A DNA stretch of 64,000 nucleotides from an uncultured candidate division Zixibacteria bacterium. Lineage in GTDB: Bacteria > Zixibacteria > MSB-5A5 > SM1-73. The notes under the pieces were generated by a model. It ran no database searches. It saw nothing but the letters and a program-made list of their open reading frames with translations, and was not told the origin of the DNA. A program made the position numbers and the translations under genes. Shown piece by piece: positions 54,370-63,364 of the stretch (position 1 is the first letter of the stretch; each line of letters starts with the position of its first letter). The stretch lies in assembly GCA_903908285.1 (NCBI GenBank), contig CAIVRH010000025.1, forward strand, positions 1 through 64,000, read 5' to 3'.

Positions 54370-57228
54370 ATGAGATTTCGTTTTGCTTGGACATCGATCC
54401 TGATTTCGGCAATATTCCTGATGATGGGTTTGGGTTCTTTTGCAGCTCCCCTGACGGAGGAGGTAGCAGAAAAGCTCCGCCGGGAGGGGACGCTGGATGA
54501 ATGGATAAATCAGTGGCAGTCCGCAGCCCAGCGGGGGATGTATGAAAGCACACCGGATCAGCAATTGAGGCTGGCCAAGATAAACGCAGGTACCGTCGAT
54601 ACTTTAAAGCCTTTAGTCCTCTGCGTCGATTTCAGCGATAATGTGCATACTTATAACTCGGCCAAGTTCGACACGCTCCTTTTCAGCAAGAATTATGTCG
54701 TTCCCACCGGCAGCTTCCGGGACTACTATCTGGAGAATTCTTACGGAAAACATGATCCCAACGGCGGGGTATACGGATGGATTTTGGCGCCGCAGACTTA
54801 TGACTATTACAGTTATGGCAACAAGGGTATGGGAATTTATCCGCATAATTCCCAAAAGTTAGTAGAGGATGCATTGAATGCCGCCGATGCGTATGTGGAT
54901 TATTCCGACTATGACTATGATCACGATGGCTGGATCGACGGCCTGATGTTGGTGCACGCCGGACCGGGAGCGGAGGAGACCGGGGATGTCTGGGATATAT
55001 GGTCACACCGCTGGTCGCTTCCTTCGACCGTCACCTTAGATGGGGTAAAAATAAAAGATTACACCATACAGCCGGAGAAACTGGTGGGCGGATCTTTTAT
55101 CACCATCGGGGTTTTCTGCCATGAGTGGGGACATTTCCTGGGGATCAACTGGGAGGAGTATGATCGCGATTACACCTCCGAGGGATTGGGAAAATGGAGC
55201 GTGATGGCAATCGGCTGTTACAACGGGAACATCAAGGGGAATTCCCCCGCCCACCAAAGCGCTTATTGCAAGTATTTCCTGGGATGGTCGAATACCGTGG
55301 CGGTAAGCTCAAATTCGACCGATGTGGAAATACCCCAGGCGGAAACTTCGCCCGTCTCATACCGGCTTTGGACTTCAGGGGGGATAGGCAATCAGTACTT
55401 CATGGTGGAAAACCGGCAACAGGTCGGTTTTGACGCTCACCTGCCGGGAAGCGGCCTTTTGATTTACTATGTGGATGCAGGAGTGAGCAGCGGCAACCAA
55501 TTTGAATGGTGTCCGGGATACCCGGCTACCTCACATTACCGCACCGCCTTGGAACAGGCGGACGGGCTGTATGAATTAGAGGGATGTCCCGGATCCCCTA
55601 ACCAGGGGGAACCGAAAGATCCTTTTCCGGGTTCATTAAACAAGACCGCATTCGATGATACCACCGCCCCCAACTCGCATAACTACTACAATAGCTCCAC
55701 CCAGGTAGCGGTATGGAATATATCCGATTCGGATTCCATCATGCACGCCAATCTGGATGTCACCTGGTCGCGGCCCTGTCTTTCTGTGAGCGGACTCACT
55801 TTGGATGATACGCTGGGGGGAAACGGGAACGGCAAGGCGGAGGGAGGGGAGACGGTGAAATTGTACTTTACCCTCTCCAACATCTGGCTCCCCTCTAATG
55901 GCACCACCGTCACCGGTTCTGCGGATGCGGCGGGAATCACCTTCCTGGACAGTTCTTCCTATCTGGGAACGATTGGAAGTGGCAGCTCGGCGAATAATGC
56001 TTCAGATCCTATGGAATTTGCAGTGGCACCGGGTTTGCCCGGGGAATCGGTGGTTTTCAATATGCATATTACGGGGAATGCCGGCACTTATCGTCTGGAT
56101 CTTAAAGAAGAGATCGACATAGGAGATGTGGAGATCCTGATCGTGGATGACGATTCCGGATCGGCGGCGGATTATCAAAGTTACTATACTTCCGCCTTAG
56201 ATTCCTTAGAGTATATTTATGATATCTGGGACACGCAAGCCAAAAGTAATCCATCCTTCTCTTTCAATCGATACAGGTATCTGATCTGGTTTACCGGCGA
56301 TCATAAAACCAGTTTGTTCACCCAGGCGCAGGTGGAAAGCCTGATGAGCTTTTTGGATCACGGGGGAGGTTTGTTTTTAACCAGCCAGGATGCGGCGGAA
56401 GTTTTGGCCAGCTCATCCGATCCTTCTGATACGCTTTTCTTGAGGAATTATCTGCATGTGGGTTATGGCGGTAATTGTCTTAGGCATCTGGTGGCAGGGG
56501 AGACGGGGGATGAGGTGGGAGATACTTTATGGATTTTCCCGGAGAGCACCCCCGGGGCGAACAACCAGAGTTCCAAGGACAATCTGATACCGGATTCTCT
56601 GGCGGATAAGGTCATGGTTTATGCTAGGACGTGGTTTGTTTCTACGGATTCGGTGGCAGCGATAAAGTTTGCCGGGGATTACAAATTGGTCTTTTTTGGA
56701 TTTGGTTTTGAGGGGATAAATAGCGAAGGGAATTTATATAACGGACACTATCTTTCCCAGCCGGTTTTGGTGATGGAGAGGGTGATGAATTGGCTCAAAG
56801 GGAGCTCGGATGTTTTGGATGGGGATGACCAAACAACCAGTTTACCCAAATCTTTTGAGCTCTACCAAAACTACCCGAATCCGTTTAACCCGACCACCAC
56901 CATCCGCTTCACTGTCCGCCGTCCGCCGTCCGTCCAGACGGACGCCCGTCTGGGCGCCGTCCGCAGCCCCATCCCTACCACCCAGGATAAAGCGGTTGGT
57001 GGTTCACAGTTCACGGTTCATAGTCCCATCTACACCACCCTTAAGATCTATAATGTGCTGGGGCAGATGGTGAGGACGCTGGTGGAGGAAGAGATTGCGT
57101 CAGGGGAATATCAAATAAACTGGGATGGAAAAGACGGCTCGGGAAAAGAGGTTTCAAGCGGGATATATTTTTACCGGCTAAAGGCGGGAGAATATTTTGA
57201 AGTGAAGAAGATGGTTTTGTTGAAGTAG
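54370..57228 (+). CDS. Secreted M6-family (immune inhibitor A-like) metalloprotease with T9SS sorting domain
   Basis: The product is about 952 residues from ATG 54370 (MRFRFAWTSILISAIFLMMG), behind GAGGGAGACCG; a start 12 codons earlier lacks such a site. A signal peptide is followed by the M6 peptidase domain with zinc motif H251-E-W-G-H255 (FCHEWGHFLGI) and the downstream GKWSVMAIG Met-turn-like segment. A beta domain, then an amidotransferase-like segment (EILIVDDDSGSA...GGGLFLTSQDA), precede the sorting domain LPKSFELYQNYPNPFNP...KKMVLLK. A repeat has inserted between sorting-domain strands (RRPPSVQTDARLGAVRSP). Confidence 0.9.
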   Translation: MRFRFAWTSILISAIFLMMGLGSFAAPLTEEVAEKLRREGTLDEWINQWQSAAQRGMYESTPDQQLRLAKINAGTVDTLKPLVLCVDFSDNVHTYNSAKFDTLLFSKNYVVPTGSFRDYYLENSYGKHDPNGGVYGWILAPQTYDYYSYGNKGMGIYPHNSQKLVEDALNAADAYVDYSDYDYDHDGWIDGLMLVHAGPGAEETGDVWDIWSHRWSLPSTVTLDGVKIKDYTIQPEKLVGGSFITIGVFCHEWGHFLGINWEEYDRDYTSEGLGKWSVMAIGCYNGNIKGNSPAHQSAYCKYFLGWSNTVAVSSNSTDVEIPQAETSPVSYRLWTSGGIGNQYFMVENRQQVGFDAHLPGSGLLIYYVDAGVSSGNQFEWCPGYPATSHYRTALEQADGLYELEGCPGSPNQGEPKDPFPGSLNKTAFDDTTAPNSHNYYNSSTQVAVWNISDSDSIMHANLDVTWSRPCLSVSGLTLDDTLGGNGNGKAEGGETVKLYFTLSNIWLPSNGTTVTGSADAAGITFLDSSSYLGTIGSGSSANNASDPMEFAVAPGLPGESVVFNMHITGNAGTYRLDLKEEIDIGDVEILIVDDDSGSAADYQSYYTSALDSLEYIYDIWDTQAKSNPSFSFNRYRYLIWFTGDHKTSLFTQAQVESLMSFLDHGGGLFLTSQDAAEVLASSSDPSDTLFLRNYLHVGYGGNCLRHLVAGETGDEVGDTLWIFPESTPGANNQSSKDNLIPDSLADKVMVYARTWFVSTDSVAAIKFAGDYKLVFFGFGFEGINSEGNLYNGHYLSQPVLVMERVMNWLKGSSDVLDGDDQTTSLPKSFELYQNYPNPFNPTTTIRFTVRRPPSVQTDARLGAVRSPIPTTQDKAVGGSQFTVHSPIYTTLKIYNVLGQMVRTLVEEEIASGEYQINWDGKDGSGKEVSSGIYFYRLKAGEYFEVKKMVLLK

Positions 57229-57245
57229 GTCGAATACCTGATTTC

Positions 57246-57266
57246 GGCGGAGCAAGGTGCTCCGCC
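57246..57266. terminator. GGCGGAGCA hairpin between M6 protease and rluB
   Basis: GGCGGAGCA and TGCTCCGCC pair perfectly around AGG, flanked by ATTTC...GAAAT. It separates two converging genes and may act for both. It is of the CGCCTAC-ended repeat class. Confidence 0.5.
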
Positions 57267-57288
57267 TACGAAATATCTCTTTCTTCGG

Positions 57289-58005
57289 CTAGGTTAATCC
57301 CGCCAGTTTCTTGAGTTGGGATATCTCTTTTTCCGTCAGATACCGCCATTGTCCGGTTTTTAGACCTTTGGCAGTAAGATGGGCAAACTTGGTGCGCACT
57401 AAATGGGTCACTTCCAAGCCCACCTGTTGGCACATCCTTTTTATCTCTCTTTTTTTCCCTTCTTTTAAAGTCAATTCAAAGATAGATTCCTCTTTCCCGG
57501 ACTTAAGTATATTTCCTTCACCTTTGGCGATTGTGTCCTCTTCCAATTTTATCCCATCTTTGAAGCTATCCAAGATCTTCTGATCCATTTCCCCCAGGAC
57601 TATAACCTGATAGGTTTTCTCTATCTCGAATTTCGGATGGGTCAGACGAAAAGTAAGCTCGCCATCGTTAGTGAGAAGAAGCACCCCTTCGGTATCCTGA
57701 TCCAGCCTTCCCACCGGAAAGACTTTTTGTTCCCGGCCCAGCAAATTCAGCACAGTGGGACGGTTGAAATTATCCCGGACCGTGGAAATATAACCTTTCG
57801 GTTTGTTCAAAAGCAGGTAGGTTAGTTTCTCTTGTAAGGAAATCTTCTTTCCATCGACGGAGACTTGATCTTTGGTTTCATCCACCACGGTTCCCAGCTT
57901 TTGTACCGGTATACCGTTGATTGCCACTCTGCCGGACTGGATGAGAATATCCGCATTCCGTCTGGAACAGACACCGGATCGGGCTAAGAATTTATTGAGT
58001 CTCAT
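57289..58005 (-). CDS. rluB: 23S rRNA pseudouridine synthase, RluB/RsuA family
   Basis: The 238-residue protein has an N-terminal S4 RNA-binding domain (MRLNKFLARSGVCSRRNADI) and a catalytic domain with the RsuA-family motif VGRLDQDTEGVLLLTNDGEL containing the catalytic aspartate. It converts a uridine in rRNA, most likely 23S U2605, to pseudouridine. It overlaps the end of scpB by 14 bases, the usual scpB-rluB pairing. Confidence 0.92.
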   Translation of the reverse strand: MRLNKFLARSGVCSRRNADILIQSGRVAINGIPVQKLGTVVDETKDQVSVDGKKISLQEKLTYLLLNKPKGYISTVRDNFNRPTVLNLLGREQKVFPVGRLDQDTEGVLLLTNDGELTFRLTHPKFEIEKTYQVIVLGEMDQKILDSFKDGIKLEEDTIAKGEGNILKSGKEESIFELTLKEGKKREIKRMCQQVGLEVTHLVRTKFAHLTAKGLKTGQWRYLTEKEISQLKKLAGLT

Positions 58006-58735
58006 CTTCTAATGGAAGGGGATTTGGAGAATCTGAAGGGATGGTTATCGGGATCGGGGCTTGGGTTTCACCGGTTTCCGAGGAATTCTTTTCCGTTTCT
58101 TCGACGGTCTGGTTCAGTGTCTGGGCGGAGGCTTCAGCTTCAGACACCTCCGGTTTGCGCTCCATCTCCATCGGTTCTAAATCAAAAGAGGAAGCTTCCT
58201 TTCTTTTAAGTATCGCTTCCAGTTCCTCCATTTTGGGGAGGTCATCCAAGTCGTTCAACCCAAAGTGGGCCAGAAAATCCTGGGTGGTGCCATACAGAAG
58301 AGGTCTACCCGGGGCGGGCTTTCTCCCCACGATGGTGATGAGCTTGCGGTCTAAAAGAGTGAACAACGGTCCTTCGCTGTTCACCCCCCGGAAGCGGTCG
58401 ATCTCCGATTTTACGATGGGTTGCTTATAGGCGACGATGGAGAGGACTTCGAGTGCGGGGAACGAAAGTTTTTCCCTACGGGTATGCGAGAATAACGCTT
58501 TTATCCAGGGAGCGAAATCGGGGAGAGTATACATCTGGTAACCCCGGGCGATTCTTTTTATGGCGAAGCAGTGCTCCCCGGTCTGATATTTCTCGTTCAG
58601 TGAATTTATCGCCTGCTCGATTCCGTCCGGAGTGATGTCTTTGATGACCGCCTGAATCCGTTCCATCGACAAGGGTTTGTCCGAAGCGAAAAGCAGCGAT
58701 TCGATTATAGCGGAATAGTGGTTTTCGGTTTCCAT
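57992..58735 (-). CDS. scpB: Chromosome segregation/condensation protein ScpB
   Basis: The 247-residue kleisin-associated protein partners ScpA and SMC. It has two winged-helix domains (IIESLLFASDKPLSMERIQ; LSFPALEVLSIVAYKQPIVK, a conserved ScpB segment; GRKPAPGRPLLYGTTQDFLAHFG). A proline/glutamate-rich C-terminal tail (about 190-247) is disordered. scpA is normally just upstream but is absent; a repeat and then buk are found instead. Confidence 0.93.
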   Translation of the reverse strand: METENHYSAIIESLLFASDKPLSMERIQAVIKDITPDGIEQAINSLNEKYQTGEHCFAIKRIARGYQMYTLPDFAPWIKALFSHTRREKLSFPALEVLSIVAYKQPIVKSEIDRFRGVNSEGPLFTLLDRKLITIVGRKPAPGRPLLYGTTQDFLAHFGLNDLDDLPKMEELEAILKRKEASSFDLEPMEMERKPEVSEAEASAQTLNQTVEETEKNSSETGETQAPIPITIPSDSPNPLPLEDETQ

Positions 58736-58747
58736 GATACTCTTAGT

Positions 58748-58838
58748 AACCTCACCCCCTCTATCCCCTTCAGGGTGAATCCCTTCAGGGTGAACCCCTC
58801 TCCGTGAAACGGAGAGGGGGACCTAAGGGGGAGAGGTT
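58748..58838. repeat. CCCCTCTCCG hairpin upstream of scpB
   Basis: CCCCTCTCCGTGAAACGGAGAGGGG is a perfect stem-loop. Outer arms AACCTCACCCCC and GGGGGAGAGGTT extend it, with a duplicated CCCTTCAGGGTGAA unit. It sits in the place of the missing upstream scpA. Confidence 0.6.
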
Positions 58839-58896
58839 TTTAAACAATAGCTGAGTTAAATAATAACAATAAACTTGTCCTTACGGATTATGGTGA

Positions 58897-59994
58897 TCAC
58901 TCCTGATTGACTATCTGGGGATAAATCTTGGCTTCCTCTTCTCCTCTTAACACCCGGAGAGCTCCAAGAGCCAAAGCTTTCATCTCGTCCTGTCCCGGAT
59001 AGGTTAAAACCTTGGAGATAAAGCCGACCCACTCTTTCAGCCTTTCCACCACATAGCTCGAATTCACCATACCACCGGTGAGAACGATGGCATCCACCTT
59101 TCCCTTCAAAGCCACAGCCCGGCTGCCAATCTCGCAGGCGATCTGATAAATCATGGCCTCGTAGACTGTTTTGGCTTCTTTGTTCTCGTCTTTAATCTTA
59201 TGTTCCACTTCCTGACAGTTGTTGGTATTTAAATAAGCCACCAGACCTCCTCCACCCACTACTCGTTTCTTTATCTGAGCCAAAGTCGCCTTGCCGGATG
59301 CACACCATTCGGCGAACGCAAAGGTGGGGAGGCTTCCCGCTCTTTCCGGGGTAAAAGGACCGCTGTCCAAGCCGTTGTTGGCATCTATCACCTTTCCTTT
59401 TCGCATAGCTGCTACACTCACTCCCCCTCCCAGATGGGCGATAATTAAATTTATCGACTCCAGTTTCTTTTTCAAATCTATCGCTGCCAAACGGGCGGTG
59501 GCTTTAACATTCAACGCATGAAACAGACTCTTTTTGGGGAATTCCGGCAGACCGCTTAACCGGGAGATGGGATCCAACTCGTCCACCGACGGGGGATCGA
59601 CGATAAAAGAGGGGATATGATAATCCCAGCCGATGCCGAAAGCCAGAACCGCGCCGAGATTGGAAGGATGCTCGCCGCCATAGGCATTCCGCCCGTCTTC
59701 GATCATCAGCTCGTTCACCCGGTAAGTGCCGCTTATCACCGGACGGAAAAGACCTCCTCTTCCCACCACCGCTGCCAAAGTCTCCGGCTTCATGTTGGCA
59801 TCCTCCAGACATTCCTTGATCAGTCTTTTTCTGAAATCATACTGATCCCACACCCGGGCATATGGCTCCAGCTCCAGTTTACTGTGATTGATGCTGCGGG
59901 AAAAAGATTCGGTCTCGTCCTCGAACACCGATATCTTGGTGGAGGTGGAACCGGGATTTATCACTAAAATTCTGAATTTCTTGGAATTTGCCAT
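58897..59994 (-). CDS. buk: Butyrate kinase
   Basis: A 365-residue ASKHA-fold acyl kinase that interconverts butyrate (or isobutyrate/branched acids) plus ATP and acyl-phosphate. RILVINPGSTSTKISVFEDE is the family opening, and NLIIAHLGGGVSVAAMRKGK and AIVLTGGMVNSSYVVERL are the nucleotide and substrate motifs. Length is in the butyrate rather than acetate kinase range. RBS AGGAGCTTGA. It lies downstream of the leucine-dehydrogenase-like gene. No phosphotransbutyrylase (ptb) gene is in view. Confidence 0.9.
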   Translation of the reverse strand: MANSKKFRILVINPGSTSTKISVFEDETESFSRSINHSKLELEPYARVWDQYDFRKRLIKECLEDANMKPETLAAVVGRGGLFRPVISGTYRVNELMIEDGRNAYGGEHPSNLGAVLAFGIGWDYHIPSFIVDPPSVDELDPISRLSGLPEFPKKSLFHALNVKATARLAAIDLKKKLESINLIIAHLGGGVSVAAMRKGKVIDANNGLDSGPFTPERAGSLPTFAFAEWCASGKATLAQIKKRVVGGGGLVAYLNTNNCQEVEHKIKDENKEAKTVYEAMIYQIACEIGSRAVALKGKVDAIVLTGGMVNSSYVVERLKEWVGFISKVLTYPGQDEMKALALGALRVLRGEEEAKIYPQIVNQE

Positions 59995-60209
59995 TCAAGC
60001 TCCTGATTACCCAAATTACCAAGCGAAAACTAAACAAAAGACTTTCAAATTACAACTTAAAAAATCAACTAATTCTCCAAAGGGCTGGTTTTGGGTTGTA
60101 TGCCCCAATTCAGACGGTGTCATTCACCAGCGCAACGCAGGTGCAAGAAGATGAGCAACAACTATAGTCATGAGCAAACAAAACAATATATAAACGGGGA
60201 CCGATCTGG

Positions 60210-61310
60210 TCACTGCGGTTTTCTTCTTCCCCAAAAGTAGCTGTGAGTAAGTATGCTCTTCACCGCCCCCACCCGTTTGATCCTCTCCTCTGCCATCCGG
60301 CAGGCGGCCTGGTAGGGGGAGATGTTCTCTCGTTTGGAGACGGCAATCACCCGGGCCATAATGTTATAGATTTTCTTGACCGAGTCGAGAGCTTCCTGCT
60401 TGGTGAGCACCTTCAGCTGGTCCTCGGTTAAGAAAAGCTCTCCGGAGTTGACCACAAAATCGGGAGCGTAGAGGATTCCCTGGTCGAACAGCTGCCGGCA
60501 CACCTCAATATCCTCCACGATATTGTATGCCGCACCCGCGATTATCTTGCAACGGAGCTGGGAGATATTCTTCCGCGTAATCACCGGACCTAAGGCGCAG
60601 GGGGAGAGGATATCACAAGCCACCGAAAGAATCTCGTCCGGCAGGATCACCTTAGTGTCCCGATGCTTATCCTGTACCTCCTTGATGGAATCGTAATTTA
60701 GATCGGTGATCACCAGATTAACTTTTTCCTGTTTGAGATAATCCACCAGCTTTTTACCCACGCTTCCCACCCCTTGTATAGCCACGGTCAAATTATCCAG
60801 CGACGATACCCCATAGATTTCCTTGACGCACGCCTTCATCCCCCAATAGACGCTTTGAGCGGTCAAATCCGCGCTTTCTGCCCTGGCGCCGGTGGCGGAT
60901 TCATAAGGAAGCACATACGGAGTCTCCCGCCGGATATATTTCATCTCCAGGGTATCGGTTCCCAGATCGGGATAGGTGATGAATCTCCCTTTCAGTCCTT
61001 CCACGAATCTTCCCAGCGCCCGGAAGTAGGCTTCATCCGTTTCCTCTTCGAAATCCTTCCACAAGACCGCTTTTCCCCCGCCGGTATCGGAATCTGCCAC
61101 GGCGGATTGATAGGTCATGACCCGGGACAGTTTCAGCGCATCCACTAGCGCATCCTCCTCGGATTCGTATCGCCACAGCCTGCAGCCGCCTACCGCGCTA
61201 CCCAGAGTGGTATTGTGAATGGCAATTATCGCTTTCAATTTAGTGGGTTTGTTGTAACAGAACAAAACCTCCTCATGCCCGTTTTCTTCCATCAGTTCGA
61301 AAATACCCAT
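60210..61310 (-). CDS. Leucine dehydrogenase-like (Glu/Leu/Phe/Val dehydrogenase)
   Basis: This 366-residue enzyme should deaminate branched-chain amino acids to 2-keto acids with NAD+. The N-terminal domain follows leucine dehydrogenase: LKAIIAIHNTTLGSAVGGCR and ALKLSRVMTYQSAVADSD, with catalytic K80 in TGGGKAV. The Rossmann domain has VAIQGVGSVGKKLVDYL. Notably, residue 68, a lysine in leucine dehydrogenases that holds the substrate carboxylate, is glutamine here (MTYQ for MTYK), and GPALGG is GSAVGG, so substrate or activity may differ. RBS: CGGAGCGCGAAC. Followed by butyrate kinase. Confidence 0.82.
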   Translation of the reverse strand: MGIFELMEENGHEEVLFCYNKPTKLKAIIAIHNTTLGSAVGGCRLWRYESEEDALVDALKLSRVMTYQSAVADSDTGGGKAVLWKDFEEETDEAYFRALGRFVEGLKGRFITYPDLGTDTLEMKYIRRETPYVLPYESATGARAESADLTAQSVYWGMKACVKEIYGVSSLDNLTVAIQGVGSVGKKLVDYLKQEKVNLVITDLNYDSIKEVQDKHRDTKVILPDEILSVACDILSPCALGPVITRKNISQLRCKIIAGAAYNIVEDIEVCRQLFDQGILYAPDFVVNSGELFLTEDQLKVLTKQEALDSVKKIYNIMARVIAVSKRENISPYQAACRMAEERIKRVGAVKSILTHSYFWGRRKPQ

Positions 61311-61562
61311 GTTCGCGCTCCGCGCTTAAATTAAAAATTAAAAAAGAAAAATTCAAAATTATGTCATCGATATTGCCAGAATATATAGAACTGCAATGCT
61401 AATATGCTCAATTCTGTAGAATATCATAGTTTTTTAATTTAAAACAAAATGAAAGTTTGGATGGCTCGAACGTCTTTAAACTTCATGGCCTTTTATATCG
61501 CAACGCTCTGCCGGTGGTTAGTTGATCTATACTCTTTTTAAAGGTTATTCTGGGAGCAGAGG

Positions 61563-61910
61563 TTAATCTGGCAGACTTTTTAGCATTGACTCGATCTTGG
61601 GTTTGGTTTCCGGCAGATTATTGGTAACGATCTCCCAGATGATATTTAAGTCGATTCCAAAATATTCATGGATAGCGATGTTTCTCAGGCCGATTATCCT
61701 GTTCCAGGGAATATCGGGATATTTCTCTTTTATTTCCTCCGGGATATTCTTGGCTGCCTCACCGATAACCTCAAGGTTTCTGATGACCGCATCCACAACT
61801 ACTTCGCTACCCTCGAATTCATTAGAGGACATACCCTTGGTGTATCGCTCGATCTTGTTCATAGCCTCCAGCATATCTTCCACAAACAGCTTAAAGGAAT
61901 TCCTTTTCAT
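61563..61910 (-). CDS. hepT: HepT-like toxin (HEPN ribonuclease, DUF86)
   Basis: The 115-residue all-helical HEPN protein has the RNase motif R-x4-H in GLRNIAIHEYFGIDLN (RNxxxH). In HepT/MntA systems MntA silences HepT by adding AMP groups to a tyrosine near this motif; the tyrosine in HEYFGID is the expected site. Its ATG overlaps the mntA stop (ATGA), so the two are co-translated. Confidence 0.88.
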   Translation of the reverse strand: MKRNSFKLFVEDMLEAMNKIERYTKGMSSNEFEGSEVVVDAVIRNLEVIGEAAKNIPEEIKEKYPDIPWNRIIGLRNIAIHEYFGIDLNIIWEIVTNNLPETKPKIESMLKSLPD

Positions 61911-62197
61911 GCGTACACAACCTCTTTTAAGATTCTCTCTTTGAGTTGAGGTTTCAAAGCTCTGATTGTGACTAAATCCACCTTTCTACCCAGAATCTTT
62001 TCCAAAAACTCTACCAGATCGATAAACTCCCACCCGATAGGTTCAGAGAACTCCACCAAAATATCTATATCACTTTTTTCAGATTCTTCGCCCCGTACAT
62101 AGGAGCCAAATAAACCTATCTCTTTAACCTTAAACTTCTCTTGCAGGATAGGCTTGAATCTTTTAAGCGTTTCTTTTATGTGCTCTTTCGTTTCCAT
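61907..62197 (-). CDS. mntA: MntA-like minimal nucleotidyltransferase antitoxin
   Basis: The 96-residue protein has the polymerase-beta nucleotidyltransferase motif IGLFGSYVRGEESEKSDIDI (GS...DxD) and a helical N-terminus. It is predicted to modify and inactivate the adjacent HepT-like toxin. Gene order mntA-hepT is the usual one. No clear ribosome binding site is seen. Confidence 0.88.
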   Translation of the reverse strand: METKEHIKETLKRFKPILQEKFKVKEIGLFGSYVRGEESEKSDIDILVEFSEPIGWEFIDLVEFLEKILGRKVDLVTIRALKPQLKERILKEVVYA

Positions 62198-62220
62198 GAT
62201 TATAATACTTTCAGGAAAGC

Positions 62221-62274
62221 TGTAGGGACAATTCCCCGTCTATGGCGGGATGTCCCACATGAATTTCCCCTACA
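62221..62274. repeat. TGTAGGG...CCCCTACA hairpin between mntA and MBL gene
   Basis: The outer arms TGTAGGGACAATT and GAATTTCCCCTACA pair imperfectly; CCCCGTCTATGGCGGG is an inner stem. It belongs to the CCCCTAC-ended class and abuts the end of the MBL-fold gene, where it could terminate transcription. Confidence 0.5.
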
Positions 62275-62276
62275 GA

Positions 62277-63116
62277 CTAAGAATATATCTCCCTAATCTT
62301 GATCTCCTCGCCTGCCTTTTCCAATTTACCTATTTTCATCTTCAAATCATGATCGAATGCCAGCGCCCAGCCGTCATTTAAACACATTTGCAAAATTTTT
62401 CTTTTCTGCTCCATGGTTTCGCGCGGGTAAAGATCGACCGAAGCCACGTAAGGAATTTTCAAGTGGTAAGTAGTCGGAATGACATCACCTGCGCAGATGA
62501 TTTTGTATTCACCATCCTGTATCAATACCGCCTGGTGTCCCGGAGTATGGCCACCGGTGTTGATTACCCTTATCCCAACTATCACCTCAGCTTCTCCGTC
62601 AACTAAATCGAGAAGTTTCTTATCCTCCAAAATTTTCAAATTCGAGGTAAAATAGGTGGCGGAGGTTCGCTCGTCCGGATGCATGGCATCTTCCCATTCT
62701 TGCGATTGCACCACATGACGGGCATGGGGGAAGCGGGGAACTTTGGTCTGATTCTTACCCAAAGTTATCACCCCGCTGGCGTGATCGGCATGCAGATGGG
62801 TGAGGATGACTAGATCGATATCGGACGAGGAAAGACCGAGTGCGGATAATTCTTTTTCCAAAGAGGATTCTCGTTGGATTCCGAATATCTTCTTCTGTTT
62901 CTCGCTTAGGGTATCACCTATACCGGCATCGATCAAGATGTTTTTCCCGTTTGCCTTTACCAAAAGAAGGTTGATATCCAGCCGCAGCATGTTGTCGGCA
63001 TCCGGCGGATTGAATCTCTGCCAGATGACCTTGGGAATCACCCCGTACATGGCTCCGCCGTCTACCTGAAAATTGTTTTCCACGATGGAGAAGATTTCGA
63101 AATTCCCGAATTGCAT
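62277..63116 (-). CDS. MBL-fold metallohydrolase (lactonase-like)
   Basis: The product is about 279 residues from MQFGNFEIFSIVENNFQVDG, a typical opening of YtnP/AiiA-like proteins. The frame is open 22 codons further, but part of that is repeat sequence. Metal ligands: VILTHLHADHASGVI (HxHxDH) and NTGGHTPGHQAVL, then AGDVIPT and the final histidine region FDHDLK. The substrate is unknown; lactones or other esters are possible. It stands next to the acyl-CoA dehydrogenase gene, separated by AT-rich repeats. Confidence 0.8.
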   Translation of the reverse strand: MQFGNFEIFSIVENNFQVDGGAMYGVIPKVIWQRFNPPDADNMLRLDINLLLVKANGKNILIDAGIGDTLSEKQKKIFGIQRESSLEKELSALGLSSSDIDLVILTHLHADHASGVITLGKNQTKVPRFPHARHVVQSQEWEDAMHPDERTSATYFTSNLKILEDKKLLDLVDGEAEVIVGIRVINTGGHTPGHQAVLIQDGEYKIICAGDVIPTTYHLKIPYVASVDLYPRETMEQKRKILQMCLNDGWALAFDHDLKMKIGKLEKAGEEIKIREIYS

Positions 63117-63192
63117 ATTAATACCCGAATCTTTGTAGGTCGAATATGCCTGCCAGCCATGGATCGAAGACCTATCCGACATCTTCTTTTTA

Positions 63193-63362
63193 GTCCGAAA
63201 GTCCTAAAGGACATTTCGGACCTACAATTTTATTTTGAATTCAAAATTCAAAAAGCAAAATGTAAAATTACAATTTAAAATTTAAAGAGAAAACCCGATG
63301 GTGTGAAGACATAATTTTTGAATTGCAATTTCGAATTTTTAATTTTGCATTTTAAATTTCAC
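63193..63362. repeat. AT-rich inverted repeats and GTCCTAAAGGAC stem
   Basis: GTCCGAAAGTCCTAAAGGACATTTCGGAC is a hairpin related to the CGAAATGTCCTTTAGG unit at 33665. It is followed by two long AT-rich arms: TTCAAAATTCAAAAAGCAAA...TTTAAAATTTAAAG and TTTTTGAATTGCAATTTCG...GCATTTTAAATTT, which can pair over about 50 bases. No gene. Confidence 0.55.
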
Positions 63363-63364
63363 TA

